This document shows, piece by piece, positions 10,663 through 19,133 of a stretch of DNA of 26,569 nt. Numbering within the stretch: position 1 is the stretch's first letter; each line of letters begins with the position of its first letter. The notes beneath the pieces are model-generated. The model had not been told where the DNA came from and ran no database searches. It was given only the letters and a program-made list of their open reading frames with translations. The position numbers and the translations under genes were made by a program. The stretch comes from a virus, in the IMG/VR virus record IMGVR_UViG_3300046002_010180, positions 1 through 26,569 of that record; one strand, written 5' to 3'.

Positions 10663-12525
10663 GTGTTCGACACTGCTGAATCGGCGGTCGAATCCGCCTG
10701 GAAACGGGGCCTCGCGCCCGATCCGATCCTCACCGTCGATGACTGGGCCAACCGCCACCGGATGCTCTCGTCGGTGGCCTCTGCTGAGCCGGGGCGCTGG
10801 TCGACCAGCCGCACGCCGTATCTCAAGGCGGTGATGGAAACGCTGTCGACGACCTCGCGCGTGGAGCGTGTGGTGCTGATGGCCGGGGCTCAGATCGGCA
10901 AAACTGAAGCGGGATTGAACTGGCTGGGTTACGTGATTCACCACGCCCCGGGGCCGATGCTGCTGGTGCAACCTACGGTGGAAGGCGCTAAGCGCGTCTC
11001 CAAGCAACGCGTCGATGCGCTGATCGAGGCGAGCCCTGAACTCGCCAGTCGGGTCAAAGACCCACGGTCGCGTGACTCCGGCAACACCCAGCTGATGAAG
11101 GAGTTCCCCGGCGGCGTGCTGATCATGACCGGCGCCAACAGTGCCGTGGGCCTGCGCTCGATGCCGGTGCGTTACCTGTTTCTCGATGAGGTGGATGGCT
11201 ACCCGGGCGACGCCGATGGCGAAGGCGATCCGGTGGCACTCGCCGTGCAGCGCGCGGCCACCTTCATCAACCGCAAGGTGTACCTGTGCTCGACGCCGAC
11301 GCTCAAGGGCTACTCGCGCATCGAGGCGGCCTACCTGGAGTCGGACCAACGGGTCTTCGAGGTGCCCTGCGTCCACTGTGGGCAGTTCAGCCAGATCCAC
11401 TGGCGCGACATCCGCTGGCCCAAAGACAAGATGGCGGAGGCCGCCTGGCATTGCCCGCACTGCGACGGCGTCCATCCCGAGTACCGCAAGCCCGGTCTGC
11501 TGGCCAACGGCCGCTGGACAGCCAAAGCTGAGGGCGATGGCAAGACGGTGGGTTTCCATCTCTCCAGCCTCTACAGCCCCTGGCTGACCTGGGGCGAGAT
11601 TGCCCAGGAGCACCACGCCGCCAAGGACGACCCGGTGCGGCTCAAAGTCTGGGTGAACACCAAACTGGCCGAGACCTGGGAAGACCGGGAGGGCGAGACC
11701 TTGGATGCCGAAGGCCTGATGGAACGCCGCGAGCCCTATGGCCCAGCCATCCCTGCGGAAGTGGCGCTCTTGACCTGCGGCATCGACGTGCAGGACGACC
11801 GGCTCGAACTCGAAGTGGTCGGCTGGGGCCGGGATGAGGAGTCCTGGTCGGTGGACTACAAAGTGCTGTGGGGCGACCCGTCAGCGCCCGACACTTGGGC
11901 GCAACTCGATGCCTATCTGGGCAGTCGGTTTGAGCACGAGACACTCAGCAATGGCCTGACGATTGAAGCCGCCTGTCTCGACACCGGCGGCCACCACACG
12001 CTGGCGGCCTATGCCTTCTGCAAGGGCAGGGAGCGAAAGCGCATCTGGGCGATCAAGGGGGGCTCAGGCAAACGCCCGATCTGGCCCAAGCGCCCGAGCA
12101 AGGCGAACAAGGGCAAGGTCAATCTGTTCACGGTGGGCGTCGATGCGGCCAAGGAGGCGATCTATGCCCGGCTGAAGAAGTCAGGCGCCGGGGCCGGGAC
12201 GATGCATTTCCCACTGGATCGCGATGCGCAGTATTTCGAGCAGCTGACCGCCGAGCGGATTCGCACCCGGTATGTGAAGGGCTTCCCGCAACGCTTCTGG
12301 TGGAAGCCCGATGGCCGGCGCAACGAAGCGCTGGACTGCCGGGTGTATGGCTACGCCGCGCTGCATGGCCTGCTGTCGATGGGGCTGAACCTGAACAAGC
12401 GGGTGGAGGCGCTGCCGCCGATTCCGGTGAGCCGTCAATCCCGAAACGATCCACGCCCAGTGACGGCTCCGATGACCGCCAGTCCGCGCCGACGGCGCAT
12501 GGCGATTTCTTCGAACTACCTCTGA
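10663..12525 (+). CDS. Terminase large subunit, GpA family
   Basis: A 620-residue protein with the motifs of lambda GpA-type terminases: Walker A variant MAGAQIGKTE (73-82), Walker B YLFLDEVD (171-178), the coupling motif CSTP (209-212), and a zinc-binding pair CVHC/CPHC (236-239, 264-267). The C-terminal half carries the nuclease domain with GIDVQDDRLELEVVGWG. It pumps DNA into the prohead and cuts it. There is no ATG near the conserved start. GTG at 10663 has GGAG 6 nt upstream and gives the usual N-terminus (ESAWKRGLAPDPILTVDDWA). Frames open further upstream run through the minus-strand cassette and are not credible. Confidence 0.9.
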   Translation: MFDTAESAVESAWKRGLAPDPILTVDDWANRHRMLSSVASAEPGRWSTSRTPYLKAVMETLSTTSRVERVVLMAGAQIGKTEAGLNWLGYVIHHAPGPMLLVQPTVEGAKRVSKQRVDALIEASPELASRVKDPRSRDSGNTQLMKEFPGGVLIMTGANSAVGLRSMPVRYLFLDEVDGYPGDADGEGDPVALAVQRAATFINRKVYLCSTPTLKGYSRIEAAYLESDQRVFEVPCVHCGQFSQIHWRDIRWPKDKMAEAAWHCPHCDGVHPEYRKPGLLANGRWTAKAEGDGKTVGFHLSSLYSPWLTWGEIAQEHHAAKDDPVRLKVWVNTKLAETWEDREGETLDAEGLMERREPYGPAIPAEVALLTCGIDVQDDRLELEVVGWGRDEESWSVDYKVLWGDPSAPDTWAQLDAYLGSRFEHETLSNGLTIEAACLDTGGHHTLAAYAFCKGRERKRIWAIKGGSGKRPIWPKRPSKANKGKVNLFTVGVDAAKEAIYARLKKSGAGAGTMHFPLDRDAQYFEQLTAERIRTRYVKGFPQRFWWKPDGRRNEALDCRVYGYAALHGLLSMGLNLNKRVEALPPIPVSRQSRNDPRPVTAPMTASPRRRRMAISSNYL

Positions 12526-12557
12526 ACCCGCCAGCGCCCTGCTGGCCAGGAGTGCTT

Positions 12558-12770
12558 ATGACCCTCGACCAACTCAAGGTCCAGCGCGAAGCCCTGCAGG
12601 CCGCCCGCTTCAACGGTGTGCTCACCGTCAAGGCCGGCGACAAGTGGGTGACCTACAAGTCGGACGCCGAACTGCAGTCTGCCCTGCATGACCTTGACCG
12701 CGAGATTGCTTTAGCCGAAGGCCGGCCACGTGCCCGGCGCATCCGCACCTACGCTGGCAAGGGGCTGTGA
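12558..12770 (+). CDS. gpW-type head-tail connector protein
   Basis: A 70-residue protein close in size to lambda gpW (68). It has the same plan: N-terminal helix MTLDQLKVQREALQAARFNG, beta hairpin VLTVKAGDKWVTYKSD, second helix ALHDLDREIALAEG, and an Arg-rich tail (RPRARRIRTYAGKGL). gpW plugs the portal after packaging and provides the site for FII. Its position between terminase and portal is the lambda order. The ATG at 12558 follows AGGAG. The stop overlaps the portal start (TGATG). Confidence 0.85.
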   Translation: MTLDQLKVQREALQAARFNGVLTVKAGDKWVTYKSDAELQSALHDLDREIALAEGRPRARRIRTYAGKGL

Positions 12771-14212
12771 TGAAGGCCTTCCAGAACCTGCGCCGCAAAG
12801 TCGGCGCCATGATCGGCGGCTTCGAAGGCGGCCTCTCCGCCCGACGCCTGAAGACGTTTCACGCCAGCCGCGCCCACGTCAACACGCTGATCCAGGCCGC
12901 CGGGGCCGACATGACGGCGCGCGCCCGGTACCTGATCCGCAACAACGGCTACGCCGCCAATGCAGTCGAGTCCTGGGCGGGCAACGCGGTGGGGACCGGC
13001 ATCAAGCCCTCATCCGGCATCAGCGATTCCGAACTCAAGGATCGTGTCCAACGCCTGTGGCTGCGCTGGACCGATGAGTCGGACGCCGAAGGGCTCACCG
13101 ATTTCTATGGTCAGCAACGCCGGGCCGCCCGGGAATTGTTTATCGCTGGTGAAGTGTTCTTTCGCATCCGCCCACGCCGGCCCGAGGATGGGCTGTCCGT
13201 GGCGCTGCAGCTGCAGATGCTCCCGGCCGAGATGCTGCCCTTGAACCACAACCAGCTACTGGAGAACGGGCACCGCATCCGCCAGGGCATCGAGTTCGAC
13301 CGCATCGGTCGGCGCGTCGCTTACCACTTCCTGCGCCGCCACCCGGGCGACATCACCGATCCGGGACTGGCCGGAGAGACGGTACGGGTGCCGGCCGAAT
13401 CGGTGCTGCACATCGTCGACCCGGTGGATGCCGGGCAGTTGCGTGGGGTGTCGCGCTTCTCGCCGGCGCTGGTGAAGCTCTTTCTGCTGGATCAGTACGA
13501 CGACGCCGAGCTCGACCGCAAGAAGGTCGCTGCGATGTTCGTCGGCTTCGTGCGCCGGCCCGAGCGCGACTTCGACAACGGTAATGAAACCGATGACCGG
13601 GGCGAGCCACTGCTGCCACTCGAACCCGGGCAACTCCAGATCCTGGACGACGGCGAGGACATCACCTTCTCGACCCCAGCGGATGTCGGGGGCAACTACG
13701 AGTCCTTCCAGTACCGGACGCTTTTGCAGGTCGCAGCTGCCTTGGGCTTGCCCTACGCGAACCTGTCGGCCGATATGTTGAAGGCCAACTACTCGAACAC
13801 CCGGGCAGCACTGTTGGAGTTTCGCCGGCGCATTGAAGCCTTCCAGCATTCGGTGCTGGTGTTTCAGTTGTGCCGAGCGGTGTGGGCGCGCTGGATGGAC
13901 ACCGCCGTGCTCTCGGGTGTCTTGGCGCTGCCGGACTACGAGCAACGCCGCGCTGACTACCTGGACTGCAGCTGGTTGCCCCCACGCTGGGACTGGGTCG
14001 ATCCCCTGAAGGACATCCGCGCCGAGATCAATGCCATCGAGGCGGGGCTCAAGTCGCGCACCCAGGCGATTGCCGAGCGCGGCTTTGACGCTGCTGTGGT
14101 CGACGCCGAGATCGCCGGGGACCACCGGCGTGAGGACAGCCTGGGGCTCTCCTTTGGGCGTGAGGCTGTGCCGACTCCGGTGCAGGCGTCACCGCCAGCC
14201 CCCTCGAACTGA
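12770..14212 (+). CDS. Portal protein, lambda gpB family
   Basis: A 480-residue portal. Family signatures are ARARYLIRNNGYAANAVESW (about 46-65), GNAVGTGIKPSS, then the wing region FYGQQRRAARELFIAGEVFF and the later PYANLSADMLKANYSNTRAALLEFRRR. It forms the dodecameric ring through which DNA enters the head. A GTG at 12767 is in frame three bases earlier, but the ATG at 12770 in a TGATG overlap with gpW is the natural start. The length is somewhat shorter than lambda gpB (533), within the range seen in prophages. Confidence 0.92.
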   Translation: MKAFQNLRRKVGAMIGGFEGGLSARRLKTFHASRAHVNTLIQAAGADMTARARYLIRNNGYAANAVESWAGNAVGTGIKPSSGISDSELKDRVQRLWLRWTDESDAEGLTDFYGQQRRAARELFIAGEVFFRIRPRRPEDGLSVALQLQMLPAEMLPLNHNQLLENGHRIRQGIEFDRIGRRVAYHFLRRHPGDITDPGLAGETVRVPAESVLHIVDPVDAGQLRGVSRFSPALVKLFLLDQYDDAELDRKKVAAMFVGFVRRPERDFDNGNETDDRGEPLLPLEPGQLQILDDGEDITFSTPADVGGNYESFQYRTLLQVAAALGLPYANLSADMLKANYSNTRAALLEFRRRIEAFQHSVLVFQLCRAVWARWMDTAVLSGVLALPDYEQRRADYLDCSWLPPRWDWVDPLKDIRAEINAIEAGLKSRTQAIAERGFDAAVVDAEIAGDHRREDSLGLSFGREAVPTPVQASPPAPSN

Positions 14213-14221
14213 GGAATTCCC

Positions 14222-15550
14222 ATGACCGATTTGCCTTACCTGGCGTCCCGCCTGTACGGGACGCCACTCCTCATTGCGCGCCCCAAACTCGAAGTGATCC
14301 TCGGGGTGGTGGCCAGAAAGCTCGCAGGCGACACCCTGGCCACACCGCCGCCCAGCCGCACTGATAGCGGACTGGGGGGCGACCTCCAAGTTCAGGACGG
14401 CATCGCCATCCTCCCGGTCCTCGGCACCCTGGTGCGACGCGCTTCGTACATTGGTGCCGCCAGTGGCCTCACCAGTTACCACGACATTGAGGCCATGGCC
14501 GAAGCAGCCTTTGCTGATCCGATGGTGAAGGCTGTGCTGCTGGAGATTGACTCCAGTGGTGGCGAGGCGGGTGGCGTGTTCGACCTGGCGCAGCGTCTGC
14601 GTACTTTGGCCCAGGCCTCGGGCAAACCGCTGTGGGCGATTGCCGATGAGGCGGCACTCTCAGCGGCCTACGCCATTGCCTGTGCGGCTGACCGTTTGTG
14701 GCTCACCCGCACCGCCGAGGTCGGCTCCATCGGCGTAGTGGCCGTCCACGTTGATGAGTCGGTGGCCGATGCGAAGGCGGGGCTCAACTACACCTTCCTG
14801 CACGCCGGTGCCCACAAGGTCGATGGCCATCCGCACGCGCCGCTGCCAGCGCCAGTCGCTGCTGATATCCAGGCCGACATCGAGCAGCTGCACGAGCAGT
14901 TCATCGCCTTGGTCGCCGGGTTTCGCCGGCTCTCGGTGGATGCCATCCGCGACACCGAAGCCCGTGTCTATCGCGGCGAGGCCGCTCTCCAGGCCGGTCT
15001 GGCCGATCAGATCGGCACCCGCGCTGAAGCGATCACGGCCCTGCAACGCCAGCTGGCGTTGTCTGCCGGGCGCAGCCTGCGCAACCAGGCCGCCGCGCTG
15101 TCGGCCTCCCGAACCACTTCTCGATCCCAACCATCCCCGAAGGAGATCTCCATGAATGATCACAACCCCGTCACGCCGGTGGACAACACCCAGGAGAACA
15201 CTACTCCGAACGCAGCCCCGGCCCCGGTGCAGCCACCGCAAACCCCGCCGCCGCTCGATGAAGCGGCCATCACTGCCCAGGTTGAGCAGCGACTGCGCCG
15301 CCAGCTCGCTGAGCTGACCGAAATCGCCGCCCAGGCCAAACGCCTCGGCGTGACAGTTGATCCTGCCCAGGCACTGGCCCGTGGCGTCACCCCGGATGCG
15401 CTGCGACAGTCGGTACTGAAGCAGGCCGCTGAGCGCGATGTGGCGCAAGACATCGTCGCCGAGGCCCCGCAGCAACCCCAAACCAAACCCCAATCCGTCG
15501 CTGACAGCCCCCTGGTCAAAGCGGCCCAAGCCTATGGAGGTCGTCAATGA
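14222..15550 (+). CDS. S49-family head maturation protease fused to scaffold (lambda C-like)
   Basis: A 442-residue protein. Residues about 60-260 are an S49/SppA-type serine peptidase: VLGTLVRR, LLEIDSSGGEAGGVFDLAQR (107-126), the catalytic Ser147 in DEAALSAAYAIA, TAEVGSIGVV (164-173) and a probable catalytic Lys199 in GAHKVDGHP. The C-terminal 130 residues are Pro/Gln-rich and helical, as in the lambda Nu3 scaffold. An internal ATG at 15152 with a perfect ribosome binding site should make the scaffold alone. The protease processes scaffold and portal during prohead maturation. Its stop overlaps the decoration gene start (ATGA). Confidence 0.9.
   Translation: MTDLPYLASRLYGTPLLIARPKLEVILGVVARKLAGDTLATPPPSRTDSGLGGDLQVQDGIAILPVLGTLVRRASYIGAASGLTSYHDIEAMAEAAFADPMVKAVLLEIDSSGGEAGGVFDLAQRLRTLAQASGKPLWAIADEAALSAAYAIACAADRLWLTRTAEVGSIGVVAVHVDESVADAKAGLNYTFLHAGAHKVDGHPHAPLPAPVAADIQADIEQLHEQFIALVAGFRRLSVDAIRDTEARVYRGEAALQAGLADQIGTRAEAITALQRQLALSAGRSLRNQAAALSASRTTSRSQPSPKEISMNDHNPVTPVDNTQENTTPNAAPAPVQPPQTPPPLDEAAITAQVEQRLRRQLAELTEIAAQAKRLGVTVDPAQALARGVTPDALRQSVLKQAAERDVAQDIVAEAPQQPQTKPQSVADSPLVKAAQAYGGRQ
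15152..15550 (+). CDS. Nested scaffold protein (Nu3-like), in frame within the protease gene
   Basis: AAGGAG at 15140-15145 lies 6 nt before the ATG at 15152, in the same frame as the protease. The 132-residue product has a Pro/Thr/Asn-rich head (about 1-45), then a charged helix (EAAITAQVEQRLRRQLAELTE) and a second helical region ending LVKAAQAYGGRQ. This copies the lambda C/Nu3 overlap, where the scaffold is translated separately and in excess. The strength of the internal site is seen directly; the function is by analogy. Confidence 0.8.
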   Translation: MNDHNPVTPVDNTQENTTPNAAPAPVQPPQTPPPLDEAAITAQVEQRLRRQLAELTEIAAQAKRLGVTVDPAQALARGVTPDALRQSVLKQAAERDVAQDIVAEAPQQPQTKPQSVADSPLVKAAQAYGGRQ

Positions 15551-15939
15551 GCACACCTTTGATTTCTCCCGCGACCCTGGGTGACCTCATCAAGCGCGAG
15601 TCCGACCCGGACTACACCCGCGAGACCGTGACTCTGAAGGCTGGCACGGCTTACCCCCTGGGTGCTGTGCTCGGCCGCATCACCGCCACGGGCGTCTATG
15701 CCTTCTCACCAGCGGCCTCCACCACAGGCCTGGAAGGCGCTGAGATCGCCTCGGCAGTGCTGCTGCACCCGGTCGCTGCCAGCGATACCGACACCCAGAC
15801 CGTCGTGCTCGCGCGTGGCCAGGTGATCGTTGCCGACCGTGCGCTGGCTTTCGATGCCTCGATCACGGATGCCGCCGCCCAATCCCTCAAACACCAGCAA
15901 CTGGCTGCCCACGGCATCGTCGTGCGTCCGGTCGGCTGA
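15547..15939 (+). CDS. Head decoration protein, gpD family
   Basis: A 130-residue beta-rich protein, slightly longer than lambda gpD (110). The pattern ESDPDYTRETVTLKAG, YPLGAVLGRITATGVY, AVLLHPVAA and VVLARGQVIVADRAL is that of gpD-type trimers that stud the expanded capsid. The start overlaps the protease stop by 4 nt. Position between protease/scaffold and major capsid genes agrees. Confidence 0.88.
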   Translation: MSTPLISPATLGDLIKRESDPDYTRETVTLKAGTAYPLGAVLGRITATGVYAFSPAASTTGLEGAEIASAVLLHPVAASDTDTQTVVLARGQVIVADRALAFDASITDAAAQSLKHQQLAAHGIVVRPVG

Positions 15940-15962
15940 TCTCATTTCCCAGGAGTCTTGAT

Positions 15963-16991
15963 ATGACCGTGATCGTCAATCCGTTCGACGCCGGCGGCTT
16001 TACGCTGGCCGAGATGTCGGCCGCCATCCAGATGCTGCCCAACCCTTATGGCCGGGTGGGCCAGCTGGGGCTGTTTGCACCCGAGCCCATCTCGCAGCGC
16101 AACGTCACCATCGAGTCCATCGAAGGCGAGTTGCGTCTGCTGCCCGCCGTCGCGCTCGGCGCCCCGGCCACCGTGGGTACTACCGACAAACGCGAAGTGC
16201 GTTCCTTCTCGGTGCCGCATATCCCGCATAACGACGTGGTGCTGCCCGAGGAAGTGACCGGCATCCGGGGGCTGGGCCTGGCGGCCAGTGAAGATCCGCT
16301 GGTCACCGTGATGACCCGCAAGCTCGCCCGCATGCGCGCCAAGCATGCGCAAACCCTGGAGTACATGCGCGTCAATGCGCTCTTGGGTGTCACCAAGGAC
16401 GGGGCGGGCAACACCCTCTACGACTGGCACACCGCCTTTGGCCTGAGCAAGAAGTCGGTCGACTTCAAGTTCGCCGACGACAAGGATCTCGTGATCCGCT
16501 GCACCGAGGTGGCCCGCCACATCGAGTCCAGCCTCAAGGGCGAGATGATGACCAGTCTGCATGCCTTGGTCAGCCCTGAGTTCTTCGACAAGCTGGTGAC
16601 GCACACCTCGGTGGAGAAGGCCTATACCTTCGCCCAGGGCACGGCCGGCACCAACCCCCTGAAGGACGATGTGCGCCGGGGTTTTCGCTTTGGCTCCATC
16701 CTGTTCGAGGAGTATTTCGGCACCGTCACCTTGTCGAGCGGCCAAACCGTGCGCCTGATCCCGGAGAAGGAAGGCATCGTGTTTCCGCTGGGCACCTTCG
16801 ATACCTTCCGCACCTACTTCGCACCCGCGAACCTGATGGAAGCCGTAGGCACCTACGGCCAGGAGCTCTACGCCCACCAGCTGGCGCGTCCGAACGGTAC
16901 CGGCGTCGACATCTACACCCAGTCCAACCCGCTGCCGATTGTGAAACGTCCGGCGCTCACGGTGCGGCTGCATTCGAGCAATGGCTGGTGA
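15963..16991 (+). CDS. Major capsid protein, gpE family
   Basis: A 342-residue protein, nearly the length of lambda gpE (341). It has the typical opening NPFDAGGFTLAEMSAAIQMLPNPYGRVGQLGLF and ends with the RPALTVRLHSS strand. Other recognisable parts are RSFSVPHIPHNDVVLPEEVTGIRG and LVSPEFFDKLVTH. It forms the icosahedral shell. AGGAG is upstream at a good distance, and the gene is preceded by a short 23-base gap. It overlaps a possible GTG start of the next gene by 4 nt, although that gene's ATG at 16997 is preferred. Confidence 0.93.
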   Translation: MTVIVNPFDAGGFTLAEMSAAIQMLPNPYGRVGQLGLFAPEPISQRNVTIESIEGELRLLPAVALGAPATVGTTDKREVRSFSVPHIPHNDVVLPEEVTGIRGLGLAASEDPLVTVMTRKLARMRAKHAQTLEYMRVNALLGVTKDGAGNTLYDWHTAFGLSKKSVDFKFADDKDLVIRCTEVARHIESSLKGEMMTSLHALVSPEFFDKLVTHTSVEKAYTFAQGTAGTNPLKDDVRRGFRFGSILFEEYFGTVTLSSGQTVRLIPEKEGIVFPLGTFDTFRTYFAPANLMEAVGTYGQELYAHQLARPNGTGVDIYTQSNPLPIVKRPALTVRLHSSNGW

Positions 16992-16996
16992 TCGCC

Positions 16997-17350
16997 ATGA
17001 CGGTTTTCGGTGACCTGACCCGGGCCATGTCCGCCATCGTGCTCACCACCTTTGGTGAGCCGGTGGTGTTTCACCTTGAGGGGCAGGCCGCACCCATCGA
17101 TGGCACGGGTGTCTTTACCGCCATCCACCAGGACGTGGATGCCAGCACGGGCGTGCCGGTGTCCATGGTCCAGCCGGTGTTGGAGGTGCGGCAGGCCGAT
17201 CTGCCGGCTACCCCGACCGAGGGCGATGCGGTGACGGTACAAGGTGTGCTCTACCTGATCGTCGACGTGCGCCCCGATGGCCATGGCTTTCTGAAACTGA
17301 TGTTGCACAAAGGGGGCGGTCATGAAACATCCGCGTACCCTGATCCGTGA
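16997..17350 (+). CDS. Head-tail joining protein, FII-like
   Basis: A 117-residue protein, the same length as lambda FII. The plan is an N-terminal helix (FGDLTRAMSAIVLTTFG), then beta strands (PVVFHLEGQ, GVFTAIHQ, PVLEVRQADLP, GDAVTVQGVLYLIVDVRPD) ending in a short tail. FII caps the gpW-portal and attaches the tail. A GTG at 16988 overlaps the capsid stop and would add three residues; the ATG at 16997 is the simpler choice. It overlaps the next gene by 29 nt. Confidence 0.65.
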   Translation: MTVFGDLTRAMSAIVLTTFGEPVVFHLEGQAAPIDGTGVFTAIHQDVDASTGVPVSMVQPVLEVRQADLPATPTEGDAVTVQGVLYLIVDVRPDGHGFLKLMLHKGGGHETSAYPDP

Positions 17351-17876
17351 GGCGGTGGCAGCCCACCTTTCGGCAAATTTGCCGAAGGTGGATGCGCGCA
17401 TCACGCCGGCACGCATCAGCATCCACCGCAGCACGCCGCTCTTTGCCGGCAAGTTGCCGGCCGTCCTGATCTACACGCGGGACGAACGCATCGAGGAGCA
17501 GCCCCATGCCGATCCGGGGCTGCGTTATCGCAAGCTCGATCTCTCCGTCGAGATCATCACCAGTGGCGATGCCGCAGCTGAGGAGGCCGATCTGCTGGCA
17601 CAGGCGGTGGAAGCCATCCTTGATCTTGATGAGACCCTGGGCCTGCTGGTCGAAGGCACACGCCTGACCCGCACCGAGGTGGATCAAGGGGGAGAGGGCG
17701 ACACCCCGGTGCTGGCTGCTCGCCTGTCGTTCGAGGTCAGCTACTGGACCCGACCGCTGGAAACACCCGAGGGGGCGCTGCCGCTGCAGGTGCTCTACAG
17801 CTGGGCGCCGCGCATCGGGCTACCCCATGAACCGGATTACACCCCCCTGCTCGACCCGAGCGGAGCCACGCCATGA
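17322..17876 (+). CDS. Putative tail terminator (gpU-like)
   Basis: A 184-residue protein: helix PRTLIREAVAAHLSANLP, strand RISIHRSTPLFAGKLPAVLIYT, then RKLDLSVEIITSG, a long helix (AAAEEADLLAQAVEAILDLDETLG) and a strand AARLSFEVSYW. This alternation and its location after the FII-like gene match minor tail protein U-type terminators, which stop tail-tube growth and bind the head. It is longer than gpU (131), with an extra C-terminal 40 residues. The sequence contains a hairpin at 17364-17390 near its 5' end. The assignment rests mainly on position and secondary-structure pattern. Confidence 0.5.
   Translation: MKHPRTLIREAVAAHLSANLPKVDARITPARISIHRSTPLFAGKLPAVLIYTRDERIEEQPHADPGLRYRKLDLSVEIITSGDAAAEEADLLAQAVEAILDLDETLGLLVEGTRLTRTEVDQGGEGDTPVLAARLSFEVSYWTRPLETPEGALPLQVLYSWAPRIGLPHEPDYTPLLDPSGATP
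17364..17390. repeat. Imperfect palindrome inside the gpU-like gene
   Basis: CGGCAAA/TTTGCCG (17371-17384) is a perfect 14-bp palindrome. It is flanked by CACCTT (17364-17369) and AAGGTG (17385-17390), with one unpaired T at 17370. Confidence 0.6.
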
Positions 17877-18349
17877 GCGAACGCCATCTGCACCAGGACA
17901 TGACCGACGCCGAACGGCGACTGAGCAACCTGGTGATGCTGGGGCAAGTGGCCGAACTCGACGCGAAGAATGCCCGGGTGCGGGTGCAGGCCGGTCCCAT
18001 CCTCACGGCCTGGCTGCCGTTTGCCACCGTGCGCGCCGGACCGGATCGGACCTGGCACGCCCCGGAGCCCGGCGAGCAAGTCGTGCTGGTCGCCCCAGGC
18101 GGTGATCTCAACCAGGCCGTGGTGGTGGGTTCGCTCTACCGCGATGCCTATCCACCTCCCGCCGACAGTGCCGATATCAGTCGCACTGAATGGAAAGACG
18201 GCGCAGCTCTGGCTTACGACCGGCAGCTGCACCACTGGCGTCTGTCGGTACCCGGTGGCGGCAAGATCGTGCTGGAAGTGGGCCCGAGCAAGATTGAGAT
18301 GAGTGACACCGGCATTCGCCTCACGGCGCCACGCATCGATCTGAACTGA
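17873..18349 (+). CDS. Baseplate assembly protein V (P2 gpV-like)
   Basis: A 158-residue protein with the OB-fold start of gpV spikes: LSNLVMLGQVAELDAKNARVRVQAGPILTAWLPF, then GEQVVLVAPGGDLNQAVVVGSLY. The C-terminal part (GGKIVLEVGPSKIEMSDTGIRLTAPRIDLN) is the repetitive beta-helix that forms the membrane-piercing needle in contractile tails. It is somewhat shorter than P2 gpV (211), and a separate PAAR protein encoded nearby probably tips it. ATGA overlap with the preceding gene. Confidence 0.9.
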   Translation: MSERHLHQDMTDAERRLSNLVMLGQVAELDAKNARVRVQAGPILTAWLPFATVRAGPDRTWHAPEPGEQVVLVAPGGDLNQAVVVGSLYRDAYPPPADSADISRTEWKDGAALAYDRQLHHWRLSVPGGGKIVLEVGPSKIEMSDTGIRLTAPRIDLN

Positions 18350-18361
18350 CAAGGAGTTTCC

Positions 18362-18874
18362 ATGGCCACCTGGAGTCCCGATCCGGAGCTCGTTCCCTGG
18401 CTGGAGGTGGTGGCCAACGCCACCTTCGTCGCTGCGCCCATTGTGGCGGTCGACGAGGAGGGGACGCCTGCCAGCCACTACGACTTCGAGATCGTCGGGC
18501 CTCGGCCCAAGATCATCGGCCTGCACGTCAACCAGGACGAGGCGGGGCTCGTGATCGCCGTGCCGCAGGTCATCACAGGGCTGTATCCGCCTGTGGAGAT
18601 TGAGTACCAGACGCCGCTGGCCGATGGTGGTCGGCAAACCGGTTTTTGTTGGGACTTCCCGGAGATCCCAGTGGAGGCCGACGAGATCATCTGCTTTACG
18701 CCGCGTAAGGAGCCCTCGCTCGACTGGGCCTTTCGGGTCACCGCGTACTTTGCGCAAGGGTCACACATGGCGGACAGCGCCGAGTTCATCCTGCGCGTGC
18801 GTGCCGACTGGACACCCGGGCGTGATGCATTGAAGGAGGCTGTTGATGCCCGCCGTCACCAAGTTCGCCAGTGA
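18362..18874 (+). CDS. Baseplate-region protein of unknown function, 170 aa
   Basis: A 170-residue, mainly beta protein with Pro and Gly turns (VIAVPQVITGLYPPVEIEYQ), Trp residues, and a C-terminal helix (DALKEAVDARRHQVRQ). Its position between the gpV spike and the PAAR tip suggests a baseplate or spike-associated part, perhaps an Ig-like module. I do not recognise the family. GGAG precedes the ATG (18355-18358). It overlaps the PAAR gene by 29 nt. Confidence 0.6.
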   Translation: MATWSPDPELVPWLEVVANATFVAAPIVAVDEEGTPASHYDFEIVGPRPKIIGLHVNQDEAGLVIAVPQVITGLYPPVEIEYQTPLADGGRQTGFCWDFPEIPVEADEIICFTPRKEPSLDWAFRVTAYFAQGSHMADSAEFILRVRADWTPGRDALKEAVDARRHQVRQ

Positions 18875-19133
18875 GTGCTCGGGGCACGCGTGTTGGCCGC
18901 CCCGGCCCAATATTCAGGGCTCGCCCAACGTCTTCGTCAATGGCATCGCCGCGCACCGGCAAAGCGATGCCTGGGCCACGCACTGCTGCGGCAAGTCCTG
19001 TCACGACGGGAAGCTTGCCGCCGGCAGCAGCACGGTCTACTGCAACGACCTGCAGCTGTGCCGCATTGGCGATCCGGTCAGCTGCGGTTCGGTGGCGGCC
19101 AGTGGCAGCCCGAATGTTTTTGCGGGTGGGTAG
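18846..19133 (+). CDS. PAAR-domain spike-tip protein
   Basis: A 95-residue protein with the PAAR plan: GSPNVFVNGIAAHRQSDAWATHCC (25-48) and a second SPNVF near the end (89-93). Eight Cys residues (11, 16, 47, 48, 52, 66, 72, 80) and several His (38, 46, 53) are candidate zinc ligands. PAAR proteins sharpen the gpV spike of contractile tails and type VI secretion systems. An alternative TTG at 18843 adds one residue; the ATG is better. It lies directly before the antisense toxin-antitoxin module. Confidence 0.85.
   Translation: MPAVTKFASECSGHACWPPRPNIQGSPNVFVNGIAAHRQSDAWATHCCGKSCHDGKLAAGSSTVYCNDLQLCRIGDPVSCGSVAASGSPNVFAGG

Noticed and set aside
13256-14125. Long antisense open frame opposite the portal gene
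   Set aside because: High GC leaves reverse frames open. The sense protein has clear family motifs, and the antisense product does not.
15942-16973. Antisense open frame of about 340 codons opposite the major capsid gene
   Set aside because: It mirrors the well-identified gpE gene, and its product has no recognisable domain or start signal.
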